DNA from: Dehalococcoidia bacterium
GTDB lineage: Bacteria > Chloroflexota > Dehalococcoidia > JACQUA01
Direction of reading: 5' to 3'
Assembly: GCA_030689845.1 (NCBI GenBank)
Contig: JAUYHV010000208.1
Span: 1-5,168 of the forward strand
DNA length: 5,168 nt
In this document: one piece after another, positions 1 through 5,168 of the stretch
How positions within the stretch are numbered: the stretch's first letter is position 1
How the letters are laid out: each line of letters opens with the position of its first letter
Program-made: the position numbers and the translations under genes
The notes under the pieces: model-generated
Databases searched by the model: none
The model's input: the letters and a program-made list of their open reading frames with translations, nothing else
Told to the model about the DNA's origin: nothing

Positions 1-522
1 CAGGTAGAAAAGCCATCGATGCGCCCGCTAGTACCGGATGTTAAGCCGGGAATACCCGCCCCTACTTCCATGGACTACATTGAAAACTACATGTCCTATT
101 TATTGACCTCCCTCCGGGCGGACAACGAGCAATATACCTACGGGGAAGACCTGGAAGTACAAATTCCCGAGGTAATAAAAATGTACCGGGAACAGGGCCA
201 TAATACCAACCAGGGATACATGACGGTGGGTAAACCCCAGTCTATTTTTCTCGAGGACCCCCCATGCCTGAGGGGTATAGACACGCGGGTCAGGGACGGC
301 AAGCTGAATTTCATAATGTACTTCCGTTCCTGGGACCTCTGGGCCGGTTTTCCTTCAAACCTCGGCGGTATACAGCTTTTAAAGGAGTTTATGGCCTGCG
401 AAATCGGTGTGGAAGACGGGGAACTGATTGTTTCCAGTAAGGGTCTCCACCTTTATGATTACTGCTGGGATGTGGCCAGGTCAGCGGCGGGGATGGAAGG
501 ATTACAGGGAGATCTTGTTTGA
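1..522 (+). CDS. thyA: Thymidylate synthase, C-terminal part (gene start lies before the window)
   Basis: Thymidylate synthase methylates dUMP to dTMP with methylenetetrahydrofolate in the cytoplasm. The frame is open from base 1 and ends at TGA 520-522, giving 173 codons. The ATG at 19 is in frame but is probably internal, because family members are usually some 210-260 residues and nothing like a ribosome site precedes it. Conserved landmarks are present in order. The nucleophilic Cys lies in a DPPC context (codon 265-267). A phosphate-binding RSWD follows (Arg at 325-327). The Asn of GFPSN (358-360) is the residue that in the family favours dUMP over dCMP, which argues against a dCMP hydroxymethylase. 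An HLY pair follows (His 448-450, Tyr 454-456). Cys is followed by Leu, not the His of E. coli ThyA, and the overall style resembles the shorter archaeal/clostridial synthases. korA follows after 40 bases, so co-transcription is possible. Confidence 0.85.
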   Translation, partial: QVEKPSMRPLVPDVKPGIPAPTSMDYIENYMSYLLTSLRADNEQYTYGEDLEVQIPEVIKMYREQGHNTNQGYMTVGKPQSIFLEDPPCLRGIDTRVRDGKLNFIMYFRSWDLWAGFPSNLGGIQLLKEFMACEIGVEDGELIVSSKGLHLYDYCWDVARSAAGMEGLQGDLV

Positions 523-547
523 AATTCGCCATTAAAGCAGCCATTTT

Positions 548-554
548 AAGGAGG
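548..554 (+). promoter_or_regulatory. Shine-Dalgarno site of korA
   Basis: AAGGAGG lies 8 bases before the ATG at 563. It fixes that ATG as the start. No -10/-35 pair is convincing in the 40-base gap, so korA may be read from a promoter upstream of the thymidylate synthase gene. Confidence 0.85.
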
Positions 555-562
555 TTTCAGCC

Positions 563-2281
563 ATGGACATCACTATGATGGCAGGGGGTGAGGCCGGGCA
601 GGGGGTGGCCACTGTCGGTTTCCTCCTGGCCAGGGTTTTCAGCAGGGGTGGGTATTATGTTTTTGCCGACCAGGACTACGAATCCAGGATAAGAGGAGGC
701 CATAACTTTTTCCGCGTCAGAATCAGCGACAAACCGGTGGCAGCGATTTCCGAAGACGTTAATTTGCTTATCGCCCTCAACGAGGAAACCATAAACCGGC
801 ACCTGAAGAAGGTGGCGGGGGATAAAACGGGAGGGGTCATTTTCGACCGCGACGGGGTTAAAGCAGCGCTGGGCGGGGTAATTGACCTGGGCATTTCTAT
901 GGAACAACTGGGTAAAACGGAGGGAGGACAGGAGGGCATGGCTAACTCTGTTGCCACGGGAGCAGCCCTGGGTGTAGTTGGTTTTGATTTTTCCCTGCTG
1001 GAACAGGCCATTGCCGAGCAGTTTAGTTCCGGCGGCGAGAAGATTGTTAATGGCAATATCCGGGCTGCCCGGGCGGGTTACGATTATGCCAGGAAAAACC
1101 TGCCGGGTAAAGTCGACCTGACTTTACCCGTACTGAACCGGCAAAAAAGAATGCTGCTGCATGGAAACGATGCCATCGCTCTGGGAGCCCTGGCTGCCGG
1201 CTGTAAATTCATGACCAGCTACCCCATGACCCCGGCCACCTCGATAATGGAATATCTTGCCGGCAAGGCGGATGAGTTCGGAATGGTAGTACTCCAGGCA
1301 GAGGATGAAATATCCGCCGCAAATATGACCATCGGGGCCTCATTCACAGGCGTCCGCGCCATGGCCGCAACCTCCGGCGGCGGTTTTTGCCTTATGGTCG
1401 AAGGCCTGGGCCTGGCAGGCATGACGGAAACGCCTATGGTTATCGTCGAGAGCCAGAGGCCGGGTCCCAGCACCGGGCTTCCAACGAGGACGGAGCAGGG
1501 AGACCTGGAATTTATTATCCACGCATCGCAAAGTGAATTCCCCCGGTTCGTCATAGCGCCCGTAAACATTGAAGATGCCTTTTATGCCACCGTCCAGGCT
1601 TTTAACCTGGCGGAAAGATACCAGACTCCGGTGATTTTGATCAGCGACCAGTACCAGGCCGCATCTTACGGAACCACGGATAAATTCGACCTCTCCACGG
1701 TCACCATCGACCGTGGATTGCTGGCTGATGGGGAAAGTATAAAAAAGGGTTACAAGAGGCACGCTTTTACGGAAAGCGGGATATCGCCCAGGGCGTTCCC
1801 GGGTAAAGACGGCGCTGTTGTTGTCACCACCGGGGATGAGCATGATGAGGAAGGGCACATCGAGGAAGATGCCGGTATCAGGACACTCATGGTGGAAAAG
1901 CGGCTGAGAAAGTTGGAACAGGCAAAACACGATATGACACCTCCACTTGGCTACGGACTGAAGGACGCGGAACTCCTGCTGGTGGGCTGGGGCAGTTCTT
2001 TCGGAGCTATCAGGGAAGCGGTAGATATCCTGAACCAGCAGGGAATTTCGGCGAGGATGATATGCTTGCGGGACATCTTTCCTTTCCCCGCCGAAAGTTT
2101 CGCCGCGGGTTTCGGCAGTCCCCGCCAGGCTTTCATGGTTGAACAGAACGCTACCGCCCAGATGGCCCACTTTATAAGGGCGGAAACGGGGATTCACATT
2201 GAAAATAAAATTTTAAGATATGACGGGCGTCCCATAACACCCGGGTATATCGTCGAGCGAATAAAAAAGGAGGTGGGGTAA
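563..2281 (+). CDS. korA: 2-oxoacid:ferredoxin oxidoreductase, fused gamma-alpha subunit
   Basis: With KorB this subunit oxidatively decarboxylates a 2-oxoacid with CoA to an acyl-CoA and reduces ferredoxin in the cytoplasm. The 572 residues match the usual fused architecture. Residues 1 to about 180 are the gamma domain, with the glycine-rich GGEAGQGV at 8-15 and the family segment YESRIRGGHN near 39-48. From about 195 comes the alpha pyrimidine-binding domain, with YPMTP at 220-224 (the YPITP motif of Sulfolobus-type enzymes, with Met for Ile) and a typical GPSTGLPTRTEQGDL block near 302-316. A GDEHDEEGH stretch leads to the transketolase-C-like domain, which ends with a DIFPFPAE motif near 513-520. 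The ATG at 563 has an ideal ribosome site. The last codons hold korB's ribosome site, and the stop overlaps the korB start. The true substrate (2-oxoglutarate, pyruvate, or several 2-oxoacids) cannot be read from sequence, so the symbol is only a family label. Confidence 0.93.
   Translation: MDITMMAGGEAGQGVATVGFLLARVFSRGGYYVFADQDYESRIRGGHNFFRVRISDKPVAAISEDVNLLIALNEETINRHLKKVAGDKTGGVIFDRDGVKAALGGVIDLGISMEQLGKTEGGQEGMANSVATGAALGVVGFDFSLLEQAIAEQFSSGGEKIVNGNIRAARAGYDYARKNLPGKVDLTLPVLNRQKRMLLHGNDAIALGALAAGCKFMTSYPMTPATSIMEYLAGKADEFGMVVLQAEDEISAANMTIGASFTGVRAMAATSGGGFCLMVEGLGLAGMTETPMVIVESQRPGPSTGLPTRTEQGDLEFIIHASQSEFPRFVIAPVNIEDAFYATVQAFNLAERYQTPVILISDQYQAASYGTTDKFDLSTVTIDRGLLADGESIKKGYKRHAFTESGISPRAFPGKDGAVVVTTGDEHDEEGHIEEDAGIRTLMVEKRLRKLEQAKHDMTPPLGYGLKDAELLLVGWGSSFGAIREAVDILNQQGISARMICLRDIFPFPAESFAAGFGSPRQAFMVEQNATAQMAHFIRAETGIHIENKILRYDGRPITPGYIVERIKKEVG
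2267..2275 (+). promoter_or_regulatory. Shine-Dalgarno site of korB inside the end of korA
   Basis: AAGGAGGTG is nearly full complementarity to the 16S rRNA tail. It encodes the final Lys-Glu-Val of KorA and sits just before the TAATG junction (2279-2283), where the korA stop shares one base with the korB ATG. This supports translational coupling and equal output of the two subunits. Confidence 0.85.
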
Positions 2282-3135
2282 TGGTCCGGATAGAAGAATA
2301 CGAAGGCCGGGTATCGGCGTGGTGTCCCGGTTGCGGCAATTTCGGAATACTGGGGGCTTTGAAGGAAGCCCTTGTTCAATTGAATAAACAACCCCACGAA
2401 GTTCTTATCGTCTCGGGTATCGGACAGGCAGCCAAGCTGCCCCACTATCTGAAATGCAACACTCTCAACGGCCTGCACGGCAGAAGCTTGCCGCCGGCGA
2501 CGGGTGCCAAGCTGGCTAACCCCTGGTTGACGGTATTTGCCGTCGGCGGGGACGGGGACGGGTATGGGGAAGGAGGGAACCATTTCCTCCATACCGCCCG
2601 GCGCAACCCTGATATTACCTACCTGGTCCATGACAACCTGGTATATGCCCTTACAAAAGGCCAGGCCTCACCCACCAGCGAGCTCGGTTTTGTCACAAAG
2701 TTGACCCCTCACGGGGCAACCATGCCCCTGAATCCCCTGGCGGTGGCCATAGCAGCCGAGGCCACCTTCGTCGCCCGGGGTTACGTTGGCGACCAAGAGC
2801 ATCTTGTGCAGCTTATTTGCAAAGGGGTGCAGCACAAAGGTTTTTCCCTGATTGATATATTGCAGCCCTGCGTTTCCTACAATCATAAGAACACTTACGA
2901 GTGGTACAGTAAACGGGTATACAGGCTTGACGGGGAAAAAGACTATAATCCCGGCGACAGGTTTGCAGCTTTTAAGAAATCCCAGGAATGGGGGGACAGA
3001 ATACCCATTGGAGTAATCTACCAGGGACAGAGACCGACGCTGGAAGATAATTTCCCGGCTCTTAAAGCGGGGCCTCTGACGGACCAGTCCATTGACCCGA
3101 AGCGGGTGGGTGCGCTGCTGGAACAATTTACCTGA
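2281..3135 (+). CDS. korB: 2-oxoacid:ferredoxin oxidoreductase, beta (TPP-binding) subunit
   Basis: This 284-residue subunit carries thiamine diphosphate and the single [4Fe-4S] cluster of the two-subunit enzyme. The TPP/Mg motif is clear: GDGDG from G90, then N119 after the usual spacing, in HDNLVYALTKGQASPTS (117-133; Ala123 replaces the usual Gly). WCPGCG gives cluster ligands C15 and C18, and LQPC gives C197. In Sulfolobus-type enzymes the third ligand is the Cys of SGIGC. Here that place reads SGIGQAAK with Gln49, and an additional C59 follows in YLKCN. C180 is a further non-canonical Cys. The C-terminal half closely resembles the Sulfolobus-type beta subunit as I recall it (FVARGY, HKG.., LQPC.., NT.EWY.KR.Y.L). 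The start is fixed by the TAATG coupling and the strong ribosome site. There is no separate ferredoxin-like delta gene beside it. The physiological substrate is unresolved. Confidence 0.93.
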   Translation: MVRIEEYEGRVSAWCPGCGNFGILGALKEALVQLNKQPHEVLIVSGIGQAAKLPHYLKCNTLNGLHGRSLPPATGAKLANPWLTVFAVGGDGDGYGEGGNHFLHTARRNPDITYLVHDNLVYALTKGQASPTSELGFVTKLTPHGATMPLNPLAVAIAAEATFVARGYVGDQEHLVQLICKGVQHKGFSLIDILQPCVSYNHKNTYEWYSKRVYRLDGEKDYNPGDRFAAFKKSQEWGDRIPIGVIYQGQRPTLEDNFPALKAGPLTDQSIDPKRVGALLEQFT

Positions 3136-3198
3136 CAGCAGTTAACGGAGCCTCACTGCCGGAATGAAGGAATTGAGCCGGAAATGAGACGCTGCTGT
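3135..3198. repeat. Spaced 7-bp inverted repeat just after korB
   Basis: ACAGCAG at 3135-3141 is complementary to CTGCTGT at 3192-3198, enclosing 50 bases. Inside lie two direct copies of a short motif, GCCGGAATGA (3158-3167) and GCCGGAAATGA (3177-3187), about 20 bases apart. No T-run follows, so it is not a standard terminator. It may be a structured mRNA 3' end or a decayed repeat. Confidence 0.4.
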
Positions 3199-3204
3199 GA
3201 AATA

Positions 3205-3239
3205 CCTGTCATTCTGCGCCCGGTCTCCCTGTCATTCTG
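3205..3239 (+). repeat. Tandem 12-bp direct repeat CCTGTCATTCTG
   Basis: Two exact copies of CCTGTCATTCTG occur at 3205-3216 and 3228-3239, start to start 23 bases. The unit resembles the beginning of a dispersed intergenic repeat (TGTCATTCTGAGC...) that I recall from many clostridial genomes, so this may be two degenerate ends of such elements. A regulator binding on one DNA face is the alternative. Confidence 0.6.
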
Positions 3240-3249
3240 TCTCGATAAA

Positions 3250-3273
3250 CCGGGACTCCGCGTACGGAGCCGG
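3250..3273 (+). terminator. Possible terminator hairpin after korAB (or operator before fprA)
   Basis: CCGG 3250-3253 pairs with CCGG 3270-3273, and CTCCG 3256-3260 pairs with CGGAG 3265-3269. This gives nine pairs, a two-base GA bulge on one side and a CGTA loop. AAAATTTT follows, not a clean T-run, so termination may be weak. It sits directly upstream of the fprA -35. Confidence 0.35.
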
Positions 3274-3279
3274 AAAATT

Positions 3280-3308
3280 TTCCCATCCGCCGCCGTGTGT
3301 ACTATAAT
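3280..3308 (+). promoter_or_regulatory. Promoter of fprA (sigma-A type)
   Basis: A perfect TATAAT (3303-3308) lies 17 bases after TTCCCA (3280-3285, four of six to TTGACA). Transcription would begin near 3315, giving a leader of about 24 bases. The -35 overlaps the 12-bp palindrome GGAAAATTTTCC (3272-3283), and the -10 lies within ACTATAATAGT (3301-3311), whose two 5-base arms are inverted. Either could be an operator. Confidence 0.7.
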
Positions 3309-3325
3309 AGTCTAAAGTGAACACC

Positions 3326-3330
3326 GGAGG
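3326..3330 (+). promoter_or_regulatory. Shine-Dalgarno site fixing the GTG start of fprA
   Basis: GGAGG lies 8 bases before GTG at 3339. No in-frame ATG nearby has such a site, so GTG is the likely initiator. Confidence 0.85.
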
Positions 3331-3338
3331 TATTTACC

Positions 3339-4532
3339 GTGAAACCAATTTATAAAACCGTTCAATTAGCTTCTTCAATCCACTGGGTGGGAGTCGAGGA
3401 CTGGCAGAGCCGCCTTTTCGACAGCCTGATTCCACTTCCCTACGGGACATCCTATAATTCATACCTGGTCGTAGGGCAAGAAAAGGTAGCCCTTATCGAT
3501 ACCGTCCATGCCGGTTTTACGGATGAATGGTTAAATAAAATTATTTCTAAGGCAGCTCCGGGAAAAATCGATTACCTTGTTATGAACCATGGGGAACCCG
3601 ACCACGGCGGTTCCATCTCCAGGATTATGGCTGAGGCCCCTGATATCAAGTTGGTACTCACGGAAAAAGGCGCTCCGATAGCCAAAAAGTTTTATGGGGT
3701 CGGCGACGAAAGGACAATGGTTGTCAAAGATGGTGATACCATAGACCTTGGAGGAAAGACACTGCGGTTCATAGAAGCTCCCTGGGTCCACTGGCCCGAG
3801 ACCATGTTTACCTTCGTTCCGGAAGACAGGGTTCTCTTTTCCTGCGACTTTTTCGGCACACATTTGGCTTCGGACCTGCTTTTTGACGACGAGGTCGGTG
3901 AATTGGTTGTAGTCCAGGCTAAAAGATATTTTGCCGATATTATGATGCCTCTCATAGCCATGGCCGGGAAAGCCCTGGAAAAAGCAAAGGCATGCGATCC
4001 CCTTATTATCGGCCCCAGTCACGGGCCTGTCTGGAGGAATCCCGGGAGAATATTCTCAGCCTATGATAAATGGATAAACGGCCCGCTCTTAAAAAAAGCG
4101 GTCATAATCCACGTTTCCATGTATGGAGCAACGGCGCGCCTGGCCGAGGTTATCACAAAATCTATCTCGGCTGAGGGAGTGGAGGCGGTACCCTACAACC
4201 TGGTAAACGCCGATACTTCCCACATCGCCGGGGACCTCTTAGACTGCAGCGTTATAGTCTTCGGTGCTCCCACCGTCACGGGCAATGTTCATCCCGTGGG
4301 TTCGTTTGGCCTTATTCTACTGAAGTATCTCCGGCCCAGGACCAAAAAAGTCGCCCTTTTCAGTTCCTACGGGTGGAGTGGAGGGGCCATGACACAGATG
4401 AAGGCCCAGGTCGATGCCCTGGGCTTTGAGACCATTGGAACCCTGGAAGTCCAGGGGCCGCCGTCGGAGGAGGAGATTGACCAGGCGATACAACTGGGGA
4501 AACAGATAGCGGGGAATATCCTCGGCAAATAG
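3339..4532 (+). CDS. fprA: Flavodiiron protein (A-type flavoprotein, FprA family)
   Basis: Flavodiiron proteins reduce O2 to water and/or NO to N2O in the cytoplasm of anaerobes, with electrons usually from rubredoxin. The 397 residues match the two-domain class A form. The metallo-beta-lactamase-like half (about 1-250) has all six diiron ligands at the expected spacing: H84, E86 and D88 in HGEPDH, H151 in VHWPE, D170 in SCDFFG and H228 in PSHGP. The flavodoxin half (about 252-397) has the FMN phosphate loop SMYGAT at 260-265, then FGAPT and SSYGWSGG segments. There is no fused rubredoxin or flavin reductase domain, and no partner gene in the window. It starts with GTG behind its own promoter, about 200 bases after korB, so it is probably a separate unit. 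A role in protecting the oxygen-sensitive ferredoxin enzymes is inference. O2 versus NO preference cannot be told from sequence. Confidence 0.94.
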   Translation: MKPIYKTVQLASSIHWVGVEDWQSRLFDSLIPLPYGTSYNSYLVVGQEKVALIDTVHAGFTDEWLNKIISKAAPGKIDYLVMNHGEPDHGGSISRIMAEAPDIKLVLTEKGAPIAKKFYGVGDERTMVVKDGDTIDLGGKTLRFIEAPWVHWPETMFTFVPEDRVLFSCDFFGTHLASDLLFDDEVGELVVVQAKRYFADIMMPLIAMAGKALEKAKACDPLIIGPSHGPVWRNPGRIFSAYDKWINGPLLKKAVIIHVSMYGATARLAEVITKSISAEGVEAVPYNLVNADTSHIAGDLLDCSVIVFGAPTVTGNVHPVGSFGLILLKYLRPRTKKVALFSSYGWSGGAMTQMKAQVDALGFETIGTLEVQGPPSEEEIDQAIQLGKQIAGNILGK

Positions 4533-4556
4533 CGGGCCGCTCCCCTGGCACTTTTT
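4531..4556 (+). terminator. Possible rho-independent terminator of fprA
   Basis: Directly at the fprA stop, A4531 and G4532 and GGG 4534-4536 can pair with CCC 4542-4544, C4545 and T4546, with one bulged C and a loop at 4537-4541. Five bases later comes TTTTT (4552-4556). A longer alternative pairs GGGGA 4511-4515 with TCCCC 4541-4545. The stem is short and the T-run is offset, so the call is tentative. Confidence 0.4.
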
Positions 4557-4609
4557 CATTTACCATTATTCTCCGGCTGATAAACGGATTTATAACAGTC
4601 CCTGAATTA

Positions 4610-4639
4610 TTGAAACCTCCGCGCGTAAAGTGATAAAAT
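4610..4639 (+). promoter_or_regulatory. Probable promoter of the metal permease gene
   Basis: TTGAAA (4610-4615, five of six) and TAAAAT (4634-4639, five of six) are 18 bases apart, and TGA directly before the -10 makes an extended -10. Transcription would start near 4646, leaving a leader of about 180 bases before the ATG at 4825, long enough for RNA-level control. Confidence 0.6.
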
Positions 4640-4662
4640 CAAAAACTGGTAAGTGGGATTAA

Positions 4663-4688
4663 AATACCGTGCATTGGCTTCGGTTATT
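4663..4688 (+). other. Leader hairpin upstream of the metal permease gene
   Basis: AATACCG (4663-4669) pairs with CGGT and ATT (4681-4684, 4686-4688), with one bulged T and an 11-base loop. It would be in the transcript from the 4610-4639 promoter. It matches no riboswitch class I recognise, and no T-run follows it. Confidence 0.35.
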
Positions 4689-4706
4689 GTAATTGTCCGC
4701 TGCCTG

Positions 4707-4737
4707 TTGAGAAAAAACCATAAATTTATGGTAAACT
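4707..4737 (+). promoter_or_regulatory. Weaker second promoter candidate
   Basis: TTGAGA (4707-4712) and TAAACT (4732-4737) are 19 bases apart, wider than ideal. The 16-bp palindrome at 4717-4732 fills most of the spacer, so a bound regulator would block polymerase here. Confidence 0.3.
4717..4732. promoter_or_regulatory. Perfect 16-bp palindrome, candidate operator
   Basis: ACCATAAATTTATGGT equals its own reverse complement. It lies about 90 bases before the metal permease start, within the spacer of the weaker promoter and about 70 bases past the likely start from the stronger one. A site for a dimeric, perhaps metal-responsive, repressor is the natural reading. It does not match the E. 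coli NikR consensus (GTATGA-N16-TCATAC), and I cannot assign a regulator. Confidence 0.5.
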
Positions 4738-4811
4738 TGGGCTAATAATCGCGTCCATACCTGCATTACACAAAAAGGGTCGGTCTGAATATGTCAGGGG
4801 AAACGAATTTT

Positions 4812-4816
4812 GGAGG
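4812..4816 (+). promoter_or_regulatory. Shine-Dalgarno site of the metal permease gene
   Basis: GGAGG lies 8 bases before ATG 4825 and fixes that start. Confidence 0.85.
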
Positions 4817-4824
4817 GTGATTAA

Positions 4825-5168
4825 ATGGACCCGACGATATGGGCTGTCCTGGCACTGGGTCTTTTGTTGGGGATCCGTCACGCTTTTGATGCGGACCATC
4901 TGGTAGCCGTATCCACCATTGTCAGCGAATATAAAAGTCCTTTAAAAGCCATCTGGATCGGCATGTCCTGGGGCTTGGGGCATACCGCCACGCTGCTGCT
5001 GGCGGGCGTACTGGTGCTCCTGGTTAAATTCTCTTTACCGGCCCGGCTTGCACTGATATTCGAGTTTTTAGTGGGGATCATGCTGGTCTTCCTGGGAACA
5101 CAGATTTTCTGGAACCTGCGGAAACGCCGCGTCCACCTCCATCCCCACGAATACGGCGAACGTTCCCA
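4825..5168 (+). CDS. Nickel/cobalt permease, NicO/NiCoT-like (3' end beyond the window)
   Basis: A frame with no stop runs from ATG 4825 to the window end: 114 codons plus two bases. The N-terminal portion of an integral membrane transporter is visible. The signature HX4DH of nickel/cobalt permeases is present as RHAFDADH (H19, D24, H25), followed by WGLGHT with H53, the second conserved metal-path motif. Three hydrophobic stretches are seen, at about 5-30, 42-67 and 73-97. After the third comes a basic, His-rich hydrophilic loop (RKRR then HLHPH at 104-108), a likely metal-handling segment. The short N-terminus before the motif resembles UreH/NicO-like members more than the long HoxN/NixA type. 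Uptake versus export, and Ni versus Co, cannot be decided. The long leader and palindrome upstream suggest control by metal supply, which is inference. Confidence 0.85.
   Translation, partial: MDPTIWAVLALGLLLGIRHAFDADHLVAVSTIVSEYKSPLKAIWIGMSWGLGHTATLLLAGVLVLLVKFSLPARLALIFEFLVGIMLVFLGTQIFWNLRKRRVHLHPHEYGERS

Noticed and set aside
19..21. ATG as the true start of the thymidylate synthase
   Set aside because: The frame is open upstream to base 1, there is no ribosome site, and starting here would leave out the N-terminal part of the family fold.
1340..2197. 285-residue open frame on the minus strand
   Set aside because: It lies wholly inside korA, has no recognisable domain or ribosome site, and the + frame is a clear conserved protein. 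The other minus-strand frames over korA, korB and fprA were rejected for the same reason.
3196..3211. CRP/FNR-like site TGTGA-N6-TGTCA
   Set aside because: One half-site is degenerate, and it lies about 100 bases upstream of the fprA start, off normal spacing. It probably reflects the nearby repeats.
4791..4820. Nine-codon mini-ORF (ATG to TGA) just before the metal permease
   Set aside because: No ribosome site precedes it and it contains the permease's own Shine-Dalgarno sequence; a chance ORF is more likely.
4640..4824. Cobalamin or NiCo riboswitch
   Set aside because: Suggested by the permease downstream, but I cannot find the conserved core elements of either class by eye.
1..5168. CRISPR array, tRNA, rRNA, insertion sequence or defence genes
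   Set aside because: No regularly spaced repeats, cloverleaf, transposase frame or terminal inverted repeats were seen; the window is ordinary metabolic and transport genes.

Overview
The window looks like part of a chromosome from an anaerobic, moderately GC-rich Gram-positive bacterium of the Clostridia (Moorella / Desulfotomaculum / Pelotomaculum-like). This is inferred from strong AAGGAGG-type ribosome sites, a ferredoxin-dependent 2-oxoacid oxidoreductase, a flavodiiron protein and a nickel/cobalt-type transporter. No sequence search was run, so the taxon is a judgement, not a result. All supported genes are on the + strand, and the long minus-strand frames are shadows.

Layout. Positions 1-522 hold the 3' part of a thymidylate synthase gene whose start lies before the window. 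After 40 bases comes a two-gene unit, korA (563-2281) and korB (2281-3135), joined by a TAATG overlap. It encodes a two-subunit 2-oxoacid:ferredoxin oxidoreductase of the kind with the gamma domain fused to alpha and no separate ferredoxin-like delta subunit. Positions 3136-3338 are non-coding and rich in short repeats, an imperfect hairpin and a good sigma-A-type promoter. They lead to a flavodiiron protein (fprA, GTG start, 3339-4532) with all six diiron ligands and a flavodoxin domain. A second non-coding stretch (4533-4824) has a possible terminator, a strong promoter candidate, a leader hairpin and a perfect 16-bp palindrome. It precedes a NicO/NiCoT-type metal permease cut off by the window end (4825-5168).

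How the parts may fit together. KorAB would oxidise a 2-oxoacid with CoA and pass electrons to ferredoxin. It belongs to an oxygen-sensitive enzyme class. The flavodiiron protein would remove O2 or NO using electrons from rubredoxin or a similar donor, so protection of low-potential metabolism is a reasonable but unproven link. The metal permease would supply Ni or Co, for example for hydrogenase or CO dehydrogenase, none of which is in the window.

No wholly new system is evident. The points most worth a second look are: KorB has Gln where the iron-sulfur cluster's third Cys is expected, with an extra Cys ten residues later; there is a perfect palindrome and long leader before the metal permease; and there are palindromes over the -35 and -10 of the fprA promoter.
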